Shown: one piece after another, positions 24,331 through 35,885 of the stretch | Layout of the letters: every line of letters starts with the position of its first letter | Numbering within the stretch: the stretch's first letter is position 1 | Source of the DNA: Phytophthora hibernalis | Taxonomy: Eukaryota; Oomycota; Peronosporomycetes; Peronosporales; Peronosporaceae | Direction of reading: 5' to 3' | Assembly: GCA_012656075.1 (NCBI GenBank) | Contig: JAAKBF010000024.1 | Coordinates: forward strand, 682,001-746,000 | DNA: 64,000 bases | Made by a program: the position numbers and the translations under genes | The notes under the pieces: generated by a model | What the model was told of the DNA's origin: nothing | What the model saw: only the letters and a program-made list of their open reading frames with translations | Databases searched by the model: none

Positions 24331-25430
24331 TGTGGTCCATTGTCGTTGACGCCGATGCTTGTTGTCCGCTGCTTGTATCTGCGCGCTCGCTATCAGCGAG
24401 GTTTTGAATATCTTCTGCTACCTTGAGTCTAGCCGTGAGCAAATACGATTCCTTTATTTGGCCGTGAATTCACGGGCTTCTTTGCTGTCATCTCCACGAA
24501 ATAGGTCGATCACAATCTGCTCCCCGAGGAGTTGATTTATTGCTAGAATTGCATTCACAAGTTGGTCGCTAAGCCGAAGCTTTGGAAATCTTGTATCATC
24601 TGCGCGTTCTTGTTGACGAGCGGCATGCTTGGCCTTTTTGTTCCATTGGGGTCGTTTGGTTTGGGCCACCGGTTGCGTATCTTCGGCACTATCAGAAGTG
24701 GTCTGTGTACGATTCATGGTTAAGGAAGGTCAGGCGATGCAGCCAACCCACTTAGGTTTGTCCTTCAAGACGCGCCAGCAGTGAATCAACTTGAAAGGTT
24801 TCCGAATCGAATCGCGAAACAGCTCTAGAGCTAAGTTCTTGTAATCCTTATCGACCCATCCCGAACGCAGGGCTGCAGTAGTTTTCCGTAACATCGACAA
24901 AATTTCGACAATTTCTTCTGGATGTTGTCACGCCAATGAGCCGTCAAATTTTCTTGACTCCGTGTACGGCTGGGTTCGTCAGGTGTGGCCACATCAGCAT
25001 TAAATACTGACGTTATCTTGCCAAAACAGATGGCGCCTTTTTGGTTAATCCCGACGATAGGGTCTTCGCTCACATCGAAAAAGCAGCGACTCAATAAAAG
25101 CTGGGCCTCCGAAAAATTCTTTCCGCGCGTATTAACAGAATCGACTTTAACGATTTCCACATCGGCAGAGATGCCAGCTCTAACGTCGGGATCAGTGAGG
25201 AACCGAGCAGGTCTAGATTCAGAAGGTTCAACGTTGCCTAATAGTTCGGCCAAACTATCGACTTGCTCTTCTTCGTCGATATGCTGCAGCTTCTGCAGGC
25301 TCTGTGTTTCAGTCAGCAGGTGATGTAACCCATCGTTGGGCGCATCATGGTGGCTGTCGCGGGTAGTCTGGGTATCACAAAGCTGCTGTAGGATCGTGGG
25401 GTAGTGCTGGTAGCTTACAAAATGCATAAA
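24302..25430 (-). pseudogene. Harbinger accessory Myb/SANT-like DNA-binding protein
   Basis: Family landmarks in order on the minus strand: EDPIVGINQKGAICFGKI (about 25080-25030), the WRDNIQKKLSKFCRCYG segment, a frame change, LALELFRDSIRKPFKLIHCW and LKDKPKWVG (about 24835-24730), a stop, then RPQWNKKAKHAARQQE (about 24650) and an acidic tail to a TAA at 24302. Plant and oomycete PIF/Harbinger elements need such a Myb/SANT partner for nuclear import and TIR binding. At least one frameshift and two in-frame stops. Confidence 0.75.
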
Positions 25431-25892
25431 GCCGTGGTCAGATAATTGTTTGGCACTCCAAGTTGTTCGTCAACAGTGCCATTCTTACCGCAGTAGGTTG
25501 ATCCAAAGTATGCATGGTGAGCTCCAAGGTCTGTTCGCATGTCGGTGTGGTGGCGAGAGCATCCCGTCTCGTTGCGACGATGCGGGGATTCTATAGACGT
25601 CCTGTCGCTCCCTGTCCTCTCCTGAGTCCAGCCTCCCCCTGCTGTAGTTGACACCTCCCCCGGTCCGCCTTGAACCGTAGCCCCCTGGCATCCATGTTGC
25701 TAGCCGTTGTATTCTGCGTGTCTGTTGTGTGTGAGGAGTGCCTGCTCCAGCAAAAACCTCGACAAATATACTGGATTTTTTTATCAAGATTGGTGATTCG
25801 ATAAATTTTGCTGAACTTTCTCCCACCGGTGGATAGCCGGATCTATCATGGTTGGCAAATTATTTGGCAAAATTTGCACTTGACCAAAAATT

Positions 25893-25912
25893 TCCAACCG
25901 GTGGATATGCTC
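25893..25912 (-). repeat. Right TIR of the Harbinger element
   Basis: Reverse complement of the left TIR with one mismatch; followed by TTA. Confidence 0.85.
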
Positions 25913-25989
25913 TTAGGTCACTTTAGCACTTCAAAAACTGCAGCGATCAGCAGCCAGCACAAGACAAGCGAGATAGTGTTCCGATTTGC

Positions 25990-26823
25990 GAGGGAATGAC
26001 AAGGAACTCATACGTGAAGTGACTGCTTAGAAGCCTTATACTGCAAAGTACGGAGGTTCAGCTCGCGTTTGGATGCACGTAGCTGAACAAGTCTCTGCTG
26101 CAATTAAGAAGATCCTGACTGAGAAGCAGGTTCGCGATCGTGTGCGCCTGCTGAAAAAGAACTGGCATACAGGGAGATCCGATCTGCGCTTGGAAGCGGC
26201 ATCGAGGACTATCCTAATGCTGTTAACGAGCAAAGTCACTTTGAAATGTTGGCGGGGCTCGTAGGGCAGTACGGGTTGCTTGAAGATGCGTTCAAGGATG
26301 ACAAAAGAGATCTGCGCAAAAGAAAGCAGCCGCGGCTAGCGCGACGAGCTGTGTCTCCGACATCGTTGAAGAGGCTATGATGCGCCGTGCACACCGTGGT
26401 AGTGCGCAGGAATCTTGCGGAGGTTTTTCGGACAGCGATGACTTAAACGAAATGACATCTAATCAGTCAACTTCAGCAAAACCATGAGGGGAAAGCGCAA
26501 GAGCATCTTTCAACACGAAGTTGACCGTCAAGACAAACGCCAGCATGATGATATAGAGCTTCGACAGCAGCAATTTGAACGGCAAATGCAAGCTCAAATG
26601 AAGCAGCATGAAGACTATATTGCATTTAAAAAAACAAATACAAGATCGCCGAACGAAAATGGAACAAACAAACGCCCTTGCTCACGAACAAGCAGAGAAG
26701 AACGCATGCAACGGGCCCGTCAAGAGTCCGAAGAGAGAAATCTGCAAATAATTTACGAGTCCGTCCAACTTCTAGGTGATGTATTGTCCTTTGCATTTAT
26801 TTTGCCGTCTATTTTAGACCTCT
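25990..26823 (+). pseudogene. Myb/SANT-like protein fragment with coiled coil
   Basis: Just outside the Harbinger element. AEQVSAAIKKILTEKQVRDR and LLKKNWHTG (26073-26170) resemble the Myb/SANT-like DNA-binding module of oomycete repeat-associated proteins. After frame changes, a charged Q/R/E-rich region follows (26484-26760; RQDKRQHDDIELRQQQFERQ), as in the C-terminal coiled coil of that family. An upstream stop and shifts make it a relic. Confidence 0.55.
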
Positions 26824-28508
26824 AAAATAGCCTTTATGCAAATCAGATTCGATTTGCTCCACGTGCAAATTAGAATGGCAGTTTCTCTTATAATACGACA
26901 TGACTAGGCTTTTGAATGGCTATTTATATTATTTCACTCAGCACCAAGCGTGCATATCGCCAAGCCCGCTCCCCCTTCTTCTGCCACCGACGATCCGACC
27001 CGCCCGACGCTCTCCCCTCCGCCCCTCTTCTAGCGAGCAGTCTCCTGTTGCAACACCTGCCAAATCTGCCAAGTCGAAGCGAAGCGAAGCAGACGCGGAA
27101 ATTTACCGAGAAGCAAGATAACTAAGACGAGCTAGACTTAGTCCTCTTGTATGTTATGACTAGGTACGCCCCGTACGCTACTTTCTACGCATTAGCATGG
27201 AAAAGGAAAGGGGTGATGTCACTATCTTTGCCTTTTAATAGCATAAACTGCGCAGGGCCTTGCTGCTGTAGTATAATGACCCTGGATATCGCAATGCAGT
27301 CCTGTGTGAACGTATTCCTTCCTTCGTGAGGCAATAATCCTGGCAATAATCCTTGCAGCGCTCGTTGAGCCTAAAGCGGACGTCCGTAGTGTGAAGCCGC
27401 GCTGTCTCATTGGGGAACAGGCGAAGTAGAAGTGCAAGACGAGTGTGTGGGTCTCGAGACAGGAAAGCGAGCTCCATGGTTGAGAGAGTCAGGGTGATTT
27501 CGTAAATGAGAAAACGTTTTACGGCTAACATAGTTGGAAATGTCGTAAATACTGAAACCATAAACACGCGAGTCGAAAGTCGTATCGGGAATTTACGAGT
27601 TTGCTAACATCTATGTGTACCGGGGTACAGTGTTACATGCGCTGTGTTCGACAAAGCGATTTTAGAGGGATCAAATATCGAAAATAATAATGCGGTAAGT
27701 TGAAATTAAAACTGCTTGCATTTCTAATCTGATTTGATGGGGTATTGGATTACCGAGGTGCGTTTAACGAGGGTTATTATTCGGGAATTTCCGTTATTAT
27801 TACTTTAACTACCCTATTAGGGGTTTCAAAGTAGCAAATTATTATAATGTCTTTACTATTAATAAGCGCTGAGATCTGGTCAATCGCAATCTGGATGCCG
27901 GGACCGCGGCCGCAGACGGTGGAGGCTGCTGCGAAAGAAGATGGGAACTTTGCCAGATGCTTAAACCAGAAGACAACACAATGGAAGTGTGGCATTCGCG
28001 AGGTCGGAATGAAAGAACGCAATCTCTACTACATATGACTACAATAGTCGAAATGAGTTTGGGCGAAGGGCAAGTTGCGTTCATGATGCCAATTGGGCTG
28101 CTACTATAATATAGTAGTGATCATATTATGATCTCTACTCTAGTACCCTCGCTAAACTCGTTGTCCGCTGTGTTGGATGCTTGTCTTCATTTACCGGTAT
28201 ATGCCAGAACAATACTACTATTAATACATGTAGTAGTAATACTAGTAGTAGTTTAAAAGTAGTTGTTTCCCTTCCCTTTTCTTGCGTTGAGGTGCTGACA
28301 CTCGCCTAAATTGAAGCACTCGCAGGAAGAACAGCAGAGAGAAAACTTTTGCAGCATTTGAAAAACGAAGCCAAGGGCAGGAACATTTTGAGCGTTTTCC
28401 CTCAGCGTATGTGTAAATCCGGATAACGTTAATACTTCTATGAATTAGCGTAATTTTGAATTTGACTTCTCTATTGCGACTGCTACGTTGTATGAAGCTT
28501 TTCTTGCT
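26824..28508. other. Intergenic, no gene recognised
   Basis: No conserved coding sequence. Around 28100-28260 there are short ATAGTAGT/ACTAGTAGT simple repeats. The last ~45 bp match the flank downstream of the RxLR-Nudix copy at 9344. Confidence 0.5.
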
Positions 28509-29678
28509 TCAAGGTTCAAACTTGAGCTTCGATAGCTTGTCATCCATTGCTGGCAAGTCCCCACTTTTCACACGTTCGGCCATCTTCCGTGTATCTGCCA
28601 CAATCTTGGCCATGTCCGGGCGTTTGTTTTTAAGCATGAGCTCCGCGTCTTTAAAGGAAACCTGATCGATCATCGAGCAAAATTGAAAAACTCCATTAGT
28701 CCACATCCAACACTCCAACAACCATTTATCCACGTACCCAAATGCGGTATCGAATACTCTCGGGCCACTGGTCGAAAACATCATCGGCCTTCATCCAGAA
28801 CGAGTTGTAGACGTAGCCGGCCTGCCCTTTCTTGCCCTTGATTGCCTTCTCCCCAGACTATGCATGATCTTTCCTCCGACCTACAGAAACCACCAGTAAG
28901 TAATAATGCATCGCCAATTGCGAAACCGAGTACAAACTTCAACGCACCCCTCCTTCCTCGATGAGCTCACGCATCGCTGCGTGCGTGACCGTCTCGCCTT
29001 CATCCCAACCTCCCTTAGGCAGAAGCCAGTCATTCTTCTTTGCATTGGAGCTCGAAATAAGGAGCACGTCTTCACCCTTCCCCGTGCCTTTTGAGGCCAC
29101 GATGCACGACAACAACCGGGTGACACCATCGTCATTGGCGTACTTTTGAACCTCTCGCCCCGTGTTGGATTTCATAATTGGAGCGATTTTCATGCCTGGG
29201 AATTCTTCAATTTGACGTTGCATCTTGTAGTTCCCCGTTTTGGACATCTGCACCCCGTTGGCGATATCATCCGCTCTCTGAATTTCAGTCCGCACCAACT
29301 GCCTCATCGTCGAAGAGCTCAAGCCTTCCGGATACCTCGCGCGGACAATTTGCATTGGTGTTTTGGGAGTTTCTTCAACGCAGTGACCCACTTGCTTGGA
29401 AGTTTTTGCTCAGTCTGACCAACCTTCGTGACCACGTCATCTACTTTCGTTATTACGTCGTCGATCAACTGGGTACCGTATTGTCTCTCTTCGTCGTCTG
29501 AGTCGATTTCATGACGACGGAGCGATCGCTTGATTTGGTTCTCGTTTCCAGCTCGAGGCATGGATACAATATCCGAGCCGAACTCCGCAACGTGGGTTTT
29601 GTCCGAGCTGGTTACAGCCGAGGTTGCCTCGCAGCTTGAAACGAAGGCGATGAGAGCCACCAGCGATAGCACACGCAT
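28509..29678 (-). pseudogene. RxLR-dEER effector with Nudix domain (Avr3b-like), copy 3, frameshifted
   Basis: Starts at 29678 with a signal peptide (MRVLSLVALIAFVSSCEA), RSLR at residues 51-54 and DEER at 62-65. Predicted exons: 29678-28948, 28880-28738, 28661-28509. The Nudix box is intact (GGWDEGE ... RELIEEGG). Two breaks: the shift at about 29340-29390 shared with copy 2, and one base missing in exon 2 near 28852 relative to copy 2. Ends KLSKLKFEP. It is the closest relative of copy 2, 19 kb away in the same orientation. If both breaks were sequence errors it would encode a secreted Nudix effector. Confidence 0.85.
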
Positions 29679-30399
29679 GACTGGACGAAGATCTGGGGTT
29701 TGCGTTCTTGGATGCAAGATGCGAAGTGGGAAAGGAATACATGTGGGGATTTTGGTTGGTCCTGCGCTGAATCACCGTCGCATGCGCCGCAAAATGATTA
29801 TCCATTGATGTGCATCGCGGCATCGAAACAGCAGTACGAGTTGTGCTACGATGTGCGGTGACCGACATCAACAATGGTTGTCTCATAGCATGTAGAATTG
29901 CATGAAGATCTATTATTGATACCAAGCCACTTTCGTTCCGTTGGGAAATAGCAATTGTAGATAGAGAGCATATGCACCAGTTTGGTATTACATGCAGCAT
30001 GCCAGCCCCCTTACAGCTCTATCCAAAGGCTCTTGTCATTCATGTAAGTTTTGACATGATGAAGTTTGCCAATTAAAAGTTCAAAGGCACCAAATTGTTT
30101 ATTCTGCACAAGAGTAAACACTTGTACAATGGCGGTACGTGCGCCTGGGATTCTGCATATGTTCAAAATTAACATGTAATTAAGCAGGTGGTATACAGTT
30201 TAGATCAAAAGTGTATTAGATTTGTAAAGAGAACAAAATGTTTTCACATTCTGTATCCAAGGTTATAGGTTTTGCGAGAAGCTTATAAACGGTATTTTAC
30301 ACGCACGCTATCGGAGATGATACCGTACATAAACACATTGCCGCCAAACTGTCGATTTGCGCCTTACAATAAACGATTTTTAAAATGGCGTGTGTTGGT

Positions 30400-30510
30400 A
30401 AGCAAATCTACTGAAACTTGGTATTTGTGCAGGTTATGTACAATTCAGAGTCCTGTTTATACATCGTATAAGCTTTGTAGAGGCCTGGGCAAATCATAGA
30501 GACGCCGACA
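30400..30510 (+). repeat. Direct repeat related to 31175-31310
   Basis: AAATCTACTGAAACTT, GTTATG, TTTACATCGTATAA and GACGCCGACA-type blocks recur in the same order at 31175-31310. Confidence 0.6.
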
Positions 30511-30889
30511 TCCCTCAAACTTATCTAAGTGATTATCTACTTACATGTTACCGGTATTAATAGATGTACATGTATTAATACATGTAGCAACAGATGCGTC
30601 CAAAACGAGGGTACTTATACCTGTAAGTATTATAATACATGTATTAATAAAACTTGCACACATGACTGCTGCATGTACCTCAGGACACGCCAAAGGAAGG
30701 CTCGTGCCTGGTCGAAGCTACCCACGCTTCACACCACGCAATGCTTCCAAGGTCAGAATCTTGAGCCTGTGCATGGACAACCGAAGCATGGGCGACATAA
30801 GGGCCGCATTGTCTCGCAAGTTGGTTTACTTTTAGTTGCCAGTCGCAACTATTATATCTCTTAGCCATAATTCACACGGAGCAGCTATA

Positions 30890-31140
30890 TGTAGTGTGCG
30901 TGTAACCTTTCGTTATCCTGCAATGAATTCTGCACTACTGCTTTATTGTACGGTTTGTTTGTGCTGCCTGCAGGATGGTTAGCGCAAGCAATGAATTCAT
31001 GCACAACTATCAAAAGCTGCTGTAGCAGTTCCTGCTGCGGCAGCCGAATCAGCCCAAACAGCGTTAGCTGCGGATGGTGAGCTTTGTGGTCAAATTGTGC
31101 TATACTTAAGTATGCTGAGTGGAATGCGTTCGCGTGGCGA
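30890..31140 (-). repeat. Inverted copy of 12125-12400
   Basis: See 12125-12400. Lies just before the TIR element at 31161. Confidence 0.7.
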
Positions 31141-31160
31141 GTATTACTAATAGGCTCGTG

Positions 31161-31511
31161 CTAGTGGTACAAAACGAATCTACTGAAACTTAATATTTGT
31201 GGAGGTTATGAATGATTTAGAGTCTTTTTTTACATCGTATAAACTTTGAAGTCGCCTGGAGGACGGATGTCATCTTGCTTCAAATCATGAAAGTCGGAGA
31301 TGCCGACAGGAAAACTACACCCGAGGATCACCCTTGAAAACCCTGAGAGCGGTGACACAACCTAAGCCGAGCTAGGGGTGACCCTGCTTGGTCCTGGGTT
31401 TAAGCCCGCGTGCTGCGCACACGGATCTTTAAACCGCAGGCGTTGTTTCGGCCTGCCGAGCGAGTTGCTTTCACCCCCTTTATCCGGGGATGTGTTGTTT
31501 TGTACCACTAG
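31161..31511. mobile_element. 351-bp non-coding element with 15-bp terminal inverted repeats
   Basis: CTAGTGGTACAAAAC at 31161-31175 pairs perfectly with 31497-31511. The interior includes the repeat shared (inverted) with 8762-8930. A third copy of the terminus lies at 31538-31553, forming a 16-bp-arm hairpin with 31496-31511 around a 26-nt loop. Superfamily not assigned. Confidence 0.6.
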
Positions 31512-32330
31512 TCAGTTCCCTTTTAATATGGAAGTTGCTAGTGGTACAAAACAGGAATGATGGTCAGATGTATTTTACGCTGGTCATTTATGAAAATTAC
31601 CGAATCTCTTTTTCAAAAATCATGCGCGCGGCTGCCACCCAACTCATAATCGATTCTCCCGCTTCGCTGCACAATAGCCCCCTCCGTCCGAGCTGCACGC
31701 GTGAGGCTGACGCTACACTCCTTGCACCGACGCTGCCTCTGCTGCTCGTACGTCTACCGTTTAGTGCTTTTGTATTACCTAGGTGATGAATGCTTTCTCG
31801 TGCCTATGCAGGGGGCTGAGTTATGCAAACGAAGCAAAGCGGAGGTCTGCAAAGGTCGTCACGTTGTTGCCCTCACAAAACCTATTTGTTACTTATTTAG
31901 CTCGAAACCGCGCGTGGCCGAAGCCGAGGTCTTAGCGTAAGGCGCAAAGGGGTGGGGCAGGACGCGATGCGGCGCGCCACGCTGCGCCGTCGTTAAGTCC
32001 GCTGGCGAGAGTAAATGCGTGAGTGTGCGCTCCCGCGTCCGCCTCGCCCCTCCCGTCTCGTTAGATGCATCTTTGATTGTACAAATATATGCCCGCGTAT
32101 GTTTTACAGACTGTTACCATGACATGTTCGTACACACTAGAAATGGCGTAGATTGAAGGCACTGTACCGCGCGAGCACTAGCCACGAAGTCTTTTCGTGC
32201 GTTCCATCAACGGCTCTCTGTATCAATGGACCATTGGACGGACGACACGGCGAGCCGTTTGCGCAACCTTGACTTGATATTTCTAAATATATCTCCGGAT
32301 GAGGTAAGTTTTGAAAACTATAAAACGTAC

Positions 32331-33708
32331 TTAGAGAGATGGTTTGTACACGAACAAACTGTTTTGTACGTATTGGTACCGTGAGACCAAGTTGGTTCTC
32401 ATGGGTGAGTAGTACATGTTGTCAACGCGAAGAGCAACAGGATTGTCGTCAACACTAACCCAGAGGTCAATTGATCCGATGCATACTGGAGAACTTTCAC
32501 CGTTGTACCCGTACACCGTTGCTCGCTCTCGCTCTTCTTGAGTTAGCTCACGGTAGTTCACAAAGTATCTTTTGTCTCCAGCCAAATGTTGAGTTGCACC
32601 ATTATCAAACATCCATTGCTCAGCGCGGTACTCCGGCTTCGGAATCGGCTTTGCACTTAACTGCAGGACCCCATCAGGTAAGACACGCTCATCCTGCTTT
32701 TGCGCAGGCCCTTGCTGTTCGTGACTGTATATACCTGAATATACTGTGAAATTGACTTGGCTGCGGACGTTACCACTGCCGTTGCAACTAGGACTTTCGG
32801 ACTCCTGCTCGGATCGCTTTTGTAGTTCGTTGGCGTGATGTCATTGCCACCTGACGGTTTGTTTTGGTTACGACTTCGGTAGCTCGGTTTACTCTTACCG
32901 CCATCGCCACCTCCACTTCGTTCACTACCGCCCCTCCATGACCATCCTTGCCAGGTTGACCAGATGCGTCGGACACTCGCCTGGCTTGAAGCTGCTTCTC
33001 CACAATGGCATTCGTTTCCAAGATTAGGATTATGGCCTTGGTTATTCGGATGTACTCAGTGTCTGCGTTCCACCCAGAAGTATGAGCGTCTGCAACTGGC
33101 TGTAGTACGAGTACTGCGACATGGACCAAACCATGAGGTCGACCATCCACACGTCGCTCACATCCGCCTCCAGGGCAGCTAGTTGCTCCCGCAGTGACAT
33201 CATGTACAAGAGATGATTTTCCACATCAGCTCCCGGACGACACGAAGCAGTTTCAAGCTTTTGGCGAAGGGTCCGCTGCATGTACAGCTACGTCGTTGCA
33301 CTTTCTCGCCCTTCATACCGATCGCCAGGTACTCCCGCATCACTGAGCCATAGTCGTAGTTCATCACTTGCCGAGCCAGAGTGCAAGACAGCGAGCTGGC
33401 AGAAGTTGGTCTTGACGCATGAATCGTCTTTCTTCATCTCTCGTTGTGGTATGCTGGTATGACTCTTGTCCAATGCAAATATCGTCCAGACGCCACTCGT
33501 TCTCCTTGGTCTCGTAGCATGCAAGGTACCGTATCATTGTTCGTTGGTACAGTGGCCAGTCTCGGCCGTTCCAGTTGATCGGCCTGCCATCTTTGTTCCA
33601 CTCCACGTCCACCTTTTTGGTCGCAGAGTCCATCGTTGCCCAGTTCTTAGTTAGCTCATAACCCTTTTTCATAGCCGATGAGAATACACGGGGCTGCAAC
33701 TGAAACAA
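32331..33708 (-). pseudogene. Copia gag/protease relic
   Basis: Second Copia family on the minus strand. A gag start at 33633 (MDSATKKVDVEWNKDGRPIN) continues with WNGRDWPLYQRTMIRYL; the middle lies in other frames (33281-33042: VENHLLYMMSLREQLAALEA). The protease is at 32612-32331 with FDNGATQHLAGD (DNGA in place of DSGA) and YNGESSPVCIGSIDLWV. No integrase follows, so the copy is truncated. Confidence 0.75.
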
Positions 33709-34739
33709 ACTAACAGCTGCTTAGTCCTGGTTACTTCCTCATCGCAACTGCGGTTCGCTCTGAGCTTGCTTCCTTTGATTACTCAAATACAAAACTGAGA
33801 TTCCATACTGTCCTGCCTCTCTGCTTCTCTCGTGTTCACGACCTTCACTCCTGTCCGGGAACTTGCATTGTACGCACCAACTTGTACGCACCATCAAGAT
33901 GCACGACCAGCACCTTAACACGCCGCCCTCCGAGATGGCAGTCTTGCCCTCGAAATCAGGCTTACTAAGATAAGGTGTAAGCTTATTATAATTCCTCCTC
34001 AAAACCCTGACACAATTGAGCTGAGCTATTATTATTGTAACTTACCGGCTGATTGGGATCGGTCACAATAAACTTGAATGGTTGAATGTTGATCAATTCT
34101 GGCTCGATATTAGTAAATCAAAAGCCACTGCGTTGCTGTTACAGAGGCGTATTTGATCATAGTTGTTTGGGTTTGATAGGGGCTGTGCTTCATGCTCCAG
34201 GGAGAGCTCATAAGAAAGCACGAAAGAACTCCTTGATGCCTACACTACAAAACAAACATCATTTAAATTTGCCAGAGTATCGTACATCGAGAGCTACATT
34301 CCTTTTTCAGAGCTAATAATCCTGGTTCATGTAGTACGGACAGCCAATAGGGATTAATTTGAGGTCACCATGGTGTGGTCCACTCTAATCGTAGGTACTT
34401 CTCCTTTACAATTTTCAAATTAAAAATCTTTAAACGCTCTCCAACCGTATAAACTATGACCAGTTAATCTCTTACACAGGTATTTAAAAAAACTTTGTAG
34501 GATGAAGGTTTAAATGATACCGTACGTTACGTTTGCGTCAATTTTATGATTTCTTATGTTAAACGTAGCTTCCGTTTAGGCACTAAACCGAGAGGTTACA
34601 TTATCCATTATGACAATAAACCGAAAGGTTACTTTAGACCAAGCGTGGAACTGCAAAGCTGCACACCTCACAGCATTCCCCGCTCGCTCGGGTAACCTAG
34701 AGAGCATCACTGCATTCTACATAAGTTGAAACAGGTCTA
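33709..34739. other. No gene recognised
   Basis: AT-rich spacer upstream of the Copia relic. It could hold that element's leader or LTR, but no partner LTR is present for comparison. Confidence 0.45.
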
Positions 34740-35490
34740 CATCATGGCGGCCGGGGATCCGACTAAGCCAGATGGACAGACCTGAAGGAGCGACTAACTA
34801 CAACAAACAAGAGCGGCAGCGCTTGCTGGTATCATTGGCTGAATTCGTACTATCCCGGTGGGCCGATTGGCAATTTGTAGCAACAAACTACAATGGGCTT
34901 GCAGATGCAGGCGGGTCGTCGCGCGATGTGATCAGTTTAAAGGAAGGTCAACGCACTAACTACGTCTGACCGAGAATCTTCGATCCCAGAGTTGAGTGCA
35001 GACGCAAAGACCGCGCTTCAGCTCCACCAGGAAGGCCGTAACCCATATTTTCTCTAACAAGGCGACGAGTTCGCGGCAGCTACCTCATGCCGATGTACGT
35101 GAAACAGGAGATGCGACGCCACGCGTGAAACCTGCTGATATGACGCTGAGTATGAACACAATCATTGAGGGTCTAATTCGAGGTGGGTCGTCCGATACCG
35201 ACATTCATATGCAGCCAGCATCGTCTTTACCATCGTCAAGTAGCTCAGCAACCGCTCACCCACAACCAAGGTGTTATTATGGGCGCTGTGATTTTCAGGC
35301 GCTATGTCGAGTCGTCACCAGCGATATGATGATCAGGTGCATGAAGATCGGGGTCACAAAAACTATGCTGCCACGAAACAAAGACATAGAGACGTAGACA
35401 TTTCCAAAGCAGACCAGAGACATTGGAGATCTGCTAGCAAACATCGTTTAGATAGACGTTACGGTGCATTAAATAAAATTGCGGAGCATT
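34740..35490 (+). pseudogene. DUF6818-like (Myb/SANT-like) protein, degraded copy
   Basis: GATNYNKQERQRLLVSLAEF at 34790 onward, then WQFVATNYNGLAD and SSRDVISLK, match the N-terminal Myb/SANT-like module of oomycete DUF6818-type proteins. A stop at 34967 and later frame changes follow; a Q/R/D-rich C-terminal part (35304-35492) resembles the usual coiled-coil tail. Relic only; assignment from memory of the family pattern. Confidence 0.55.
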
Positions 35491-35885
35491 AAAAACATAT
35501 ATTATTAATAGTGGGAGCCTTACATACAAAATTTTAATCACTGGGGTTAGGGCGCATTAAAGGGGTCATAAAACTTGTCGATTCAACTCGAATTGTTTGG
35601 TCCGATCAAAACGTCATCGGACCGAACAATTATTTGGTCGCCTTTATCCGTGTTCAAACCACCCTCATTGAGCAACCCGATCAAAAGTATGTCTTGTTTT
35701 CACTATTCGATAAAATACAACTTCCATGCAGCAAGCAAAATTTGAATTGAAGTTTGTTTAATCTGCAAAGGCAACAGCCAGCTTTCGCGCGCACGCAGGC
35801 GAGAAGCCTCTATTTTCAAGATTCGCCGGCTACCCCAGAGGTCTCCGAATCCGGTATTTCCGATACGCTCATTGCGGGCTGAGCT
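35491..35885. other. No gene recognised
   Basis: Spacer between the DUF6818-like relic and the SET gene relic. Confidence 0.5.

Larger units (their letters stand above)
23474..25912. mobile_element. PIF/Harbinger DNA transposon with two convergent genes
   Basis: A 2439-bp element. The 20-bp terminal inverted repeats (GAGCATCTCCACCGGTTGGA on the left, one mismatch on the right) are flanked by TTA on both sides (23471-23473 and 25913-25915), the 3-bp target duplication of the PIF/Harbinger superfamily. Inside are a decayed transposase (plus strand) and a Myb/SANT-type accessory protein (minus strand). Both genes are broken, so the copy is not autonomous. Confidence 0.85.
29679..32330. other. 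Repeat-rich intergenic region
   Basis: Starts with ~150 bp matching the upstream flank of copy 2 (10523 on). It contains simple ACATGTATTAATA repeats at 30540-30660 and the dispersed repeats listed separately. The stretch 31570-32330 shows no conserved gene. Confidence 0.5.

Noticed and set aside
31377..31470. tRNA-like or SINE-like sequence (GGGTTTAAGCCCG)
   Set aside because: No cloverleaf or matching box A/box B spacing could be drawn.
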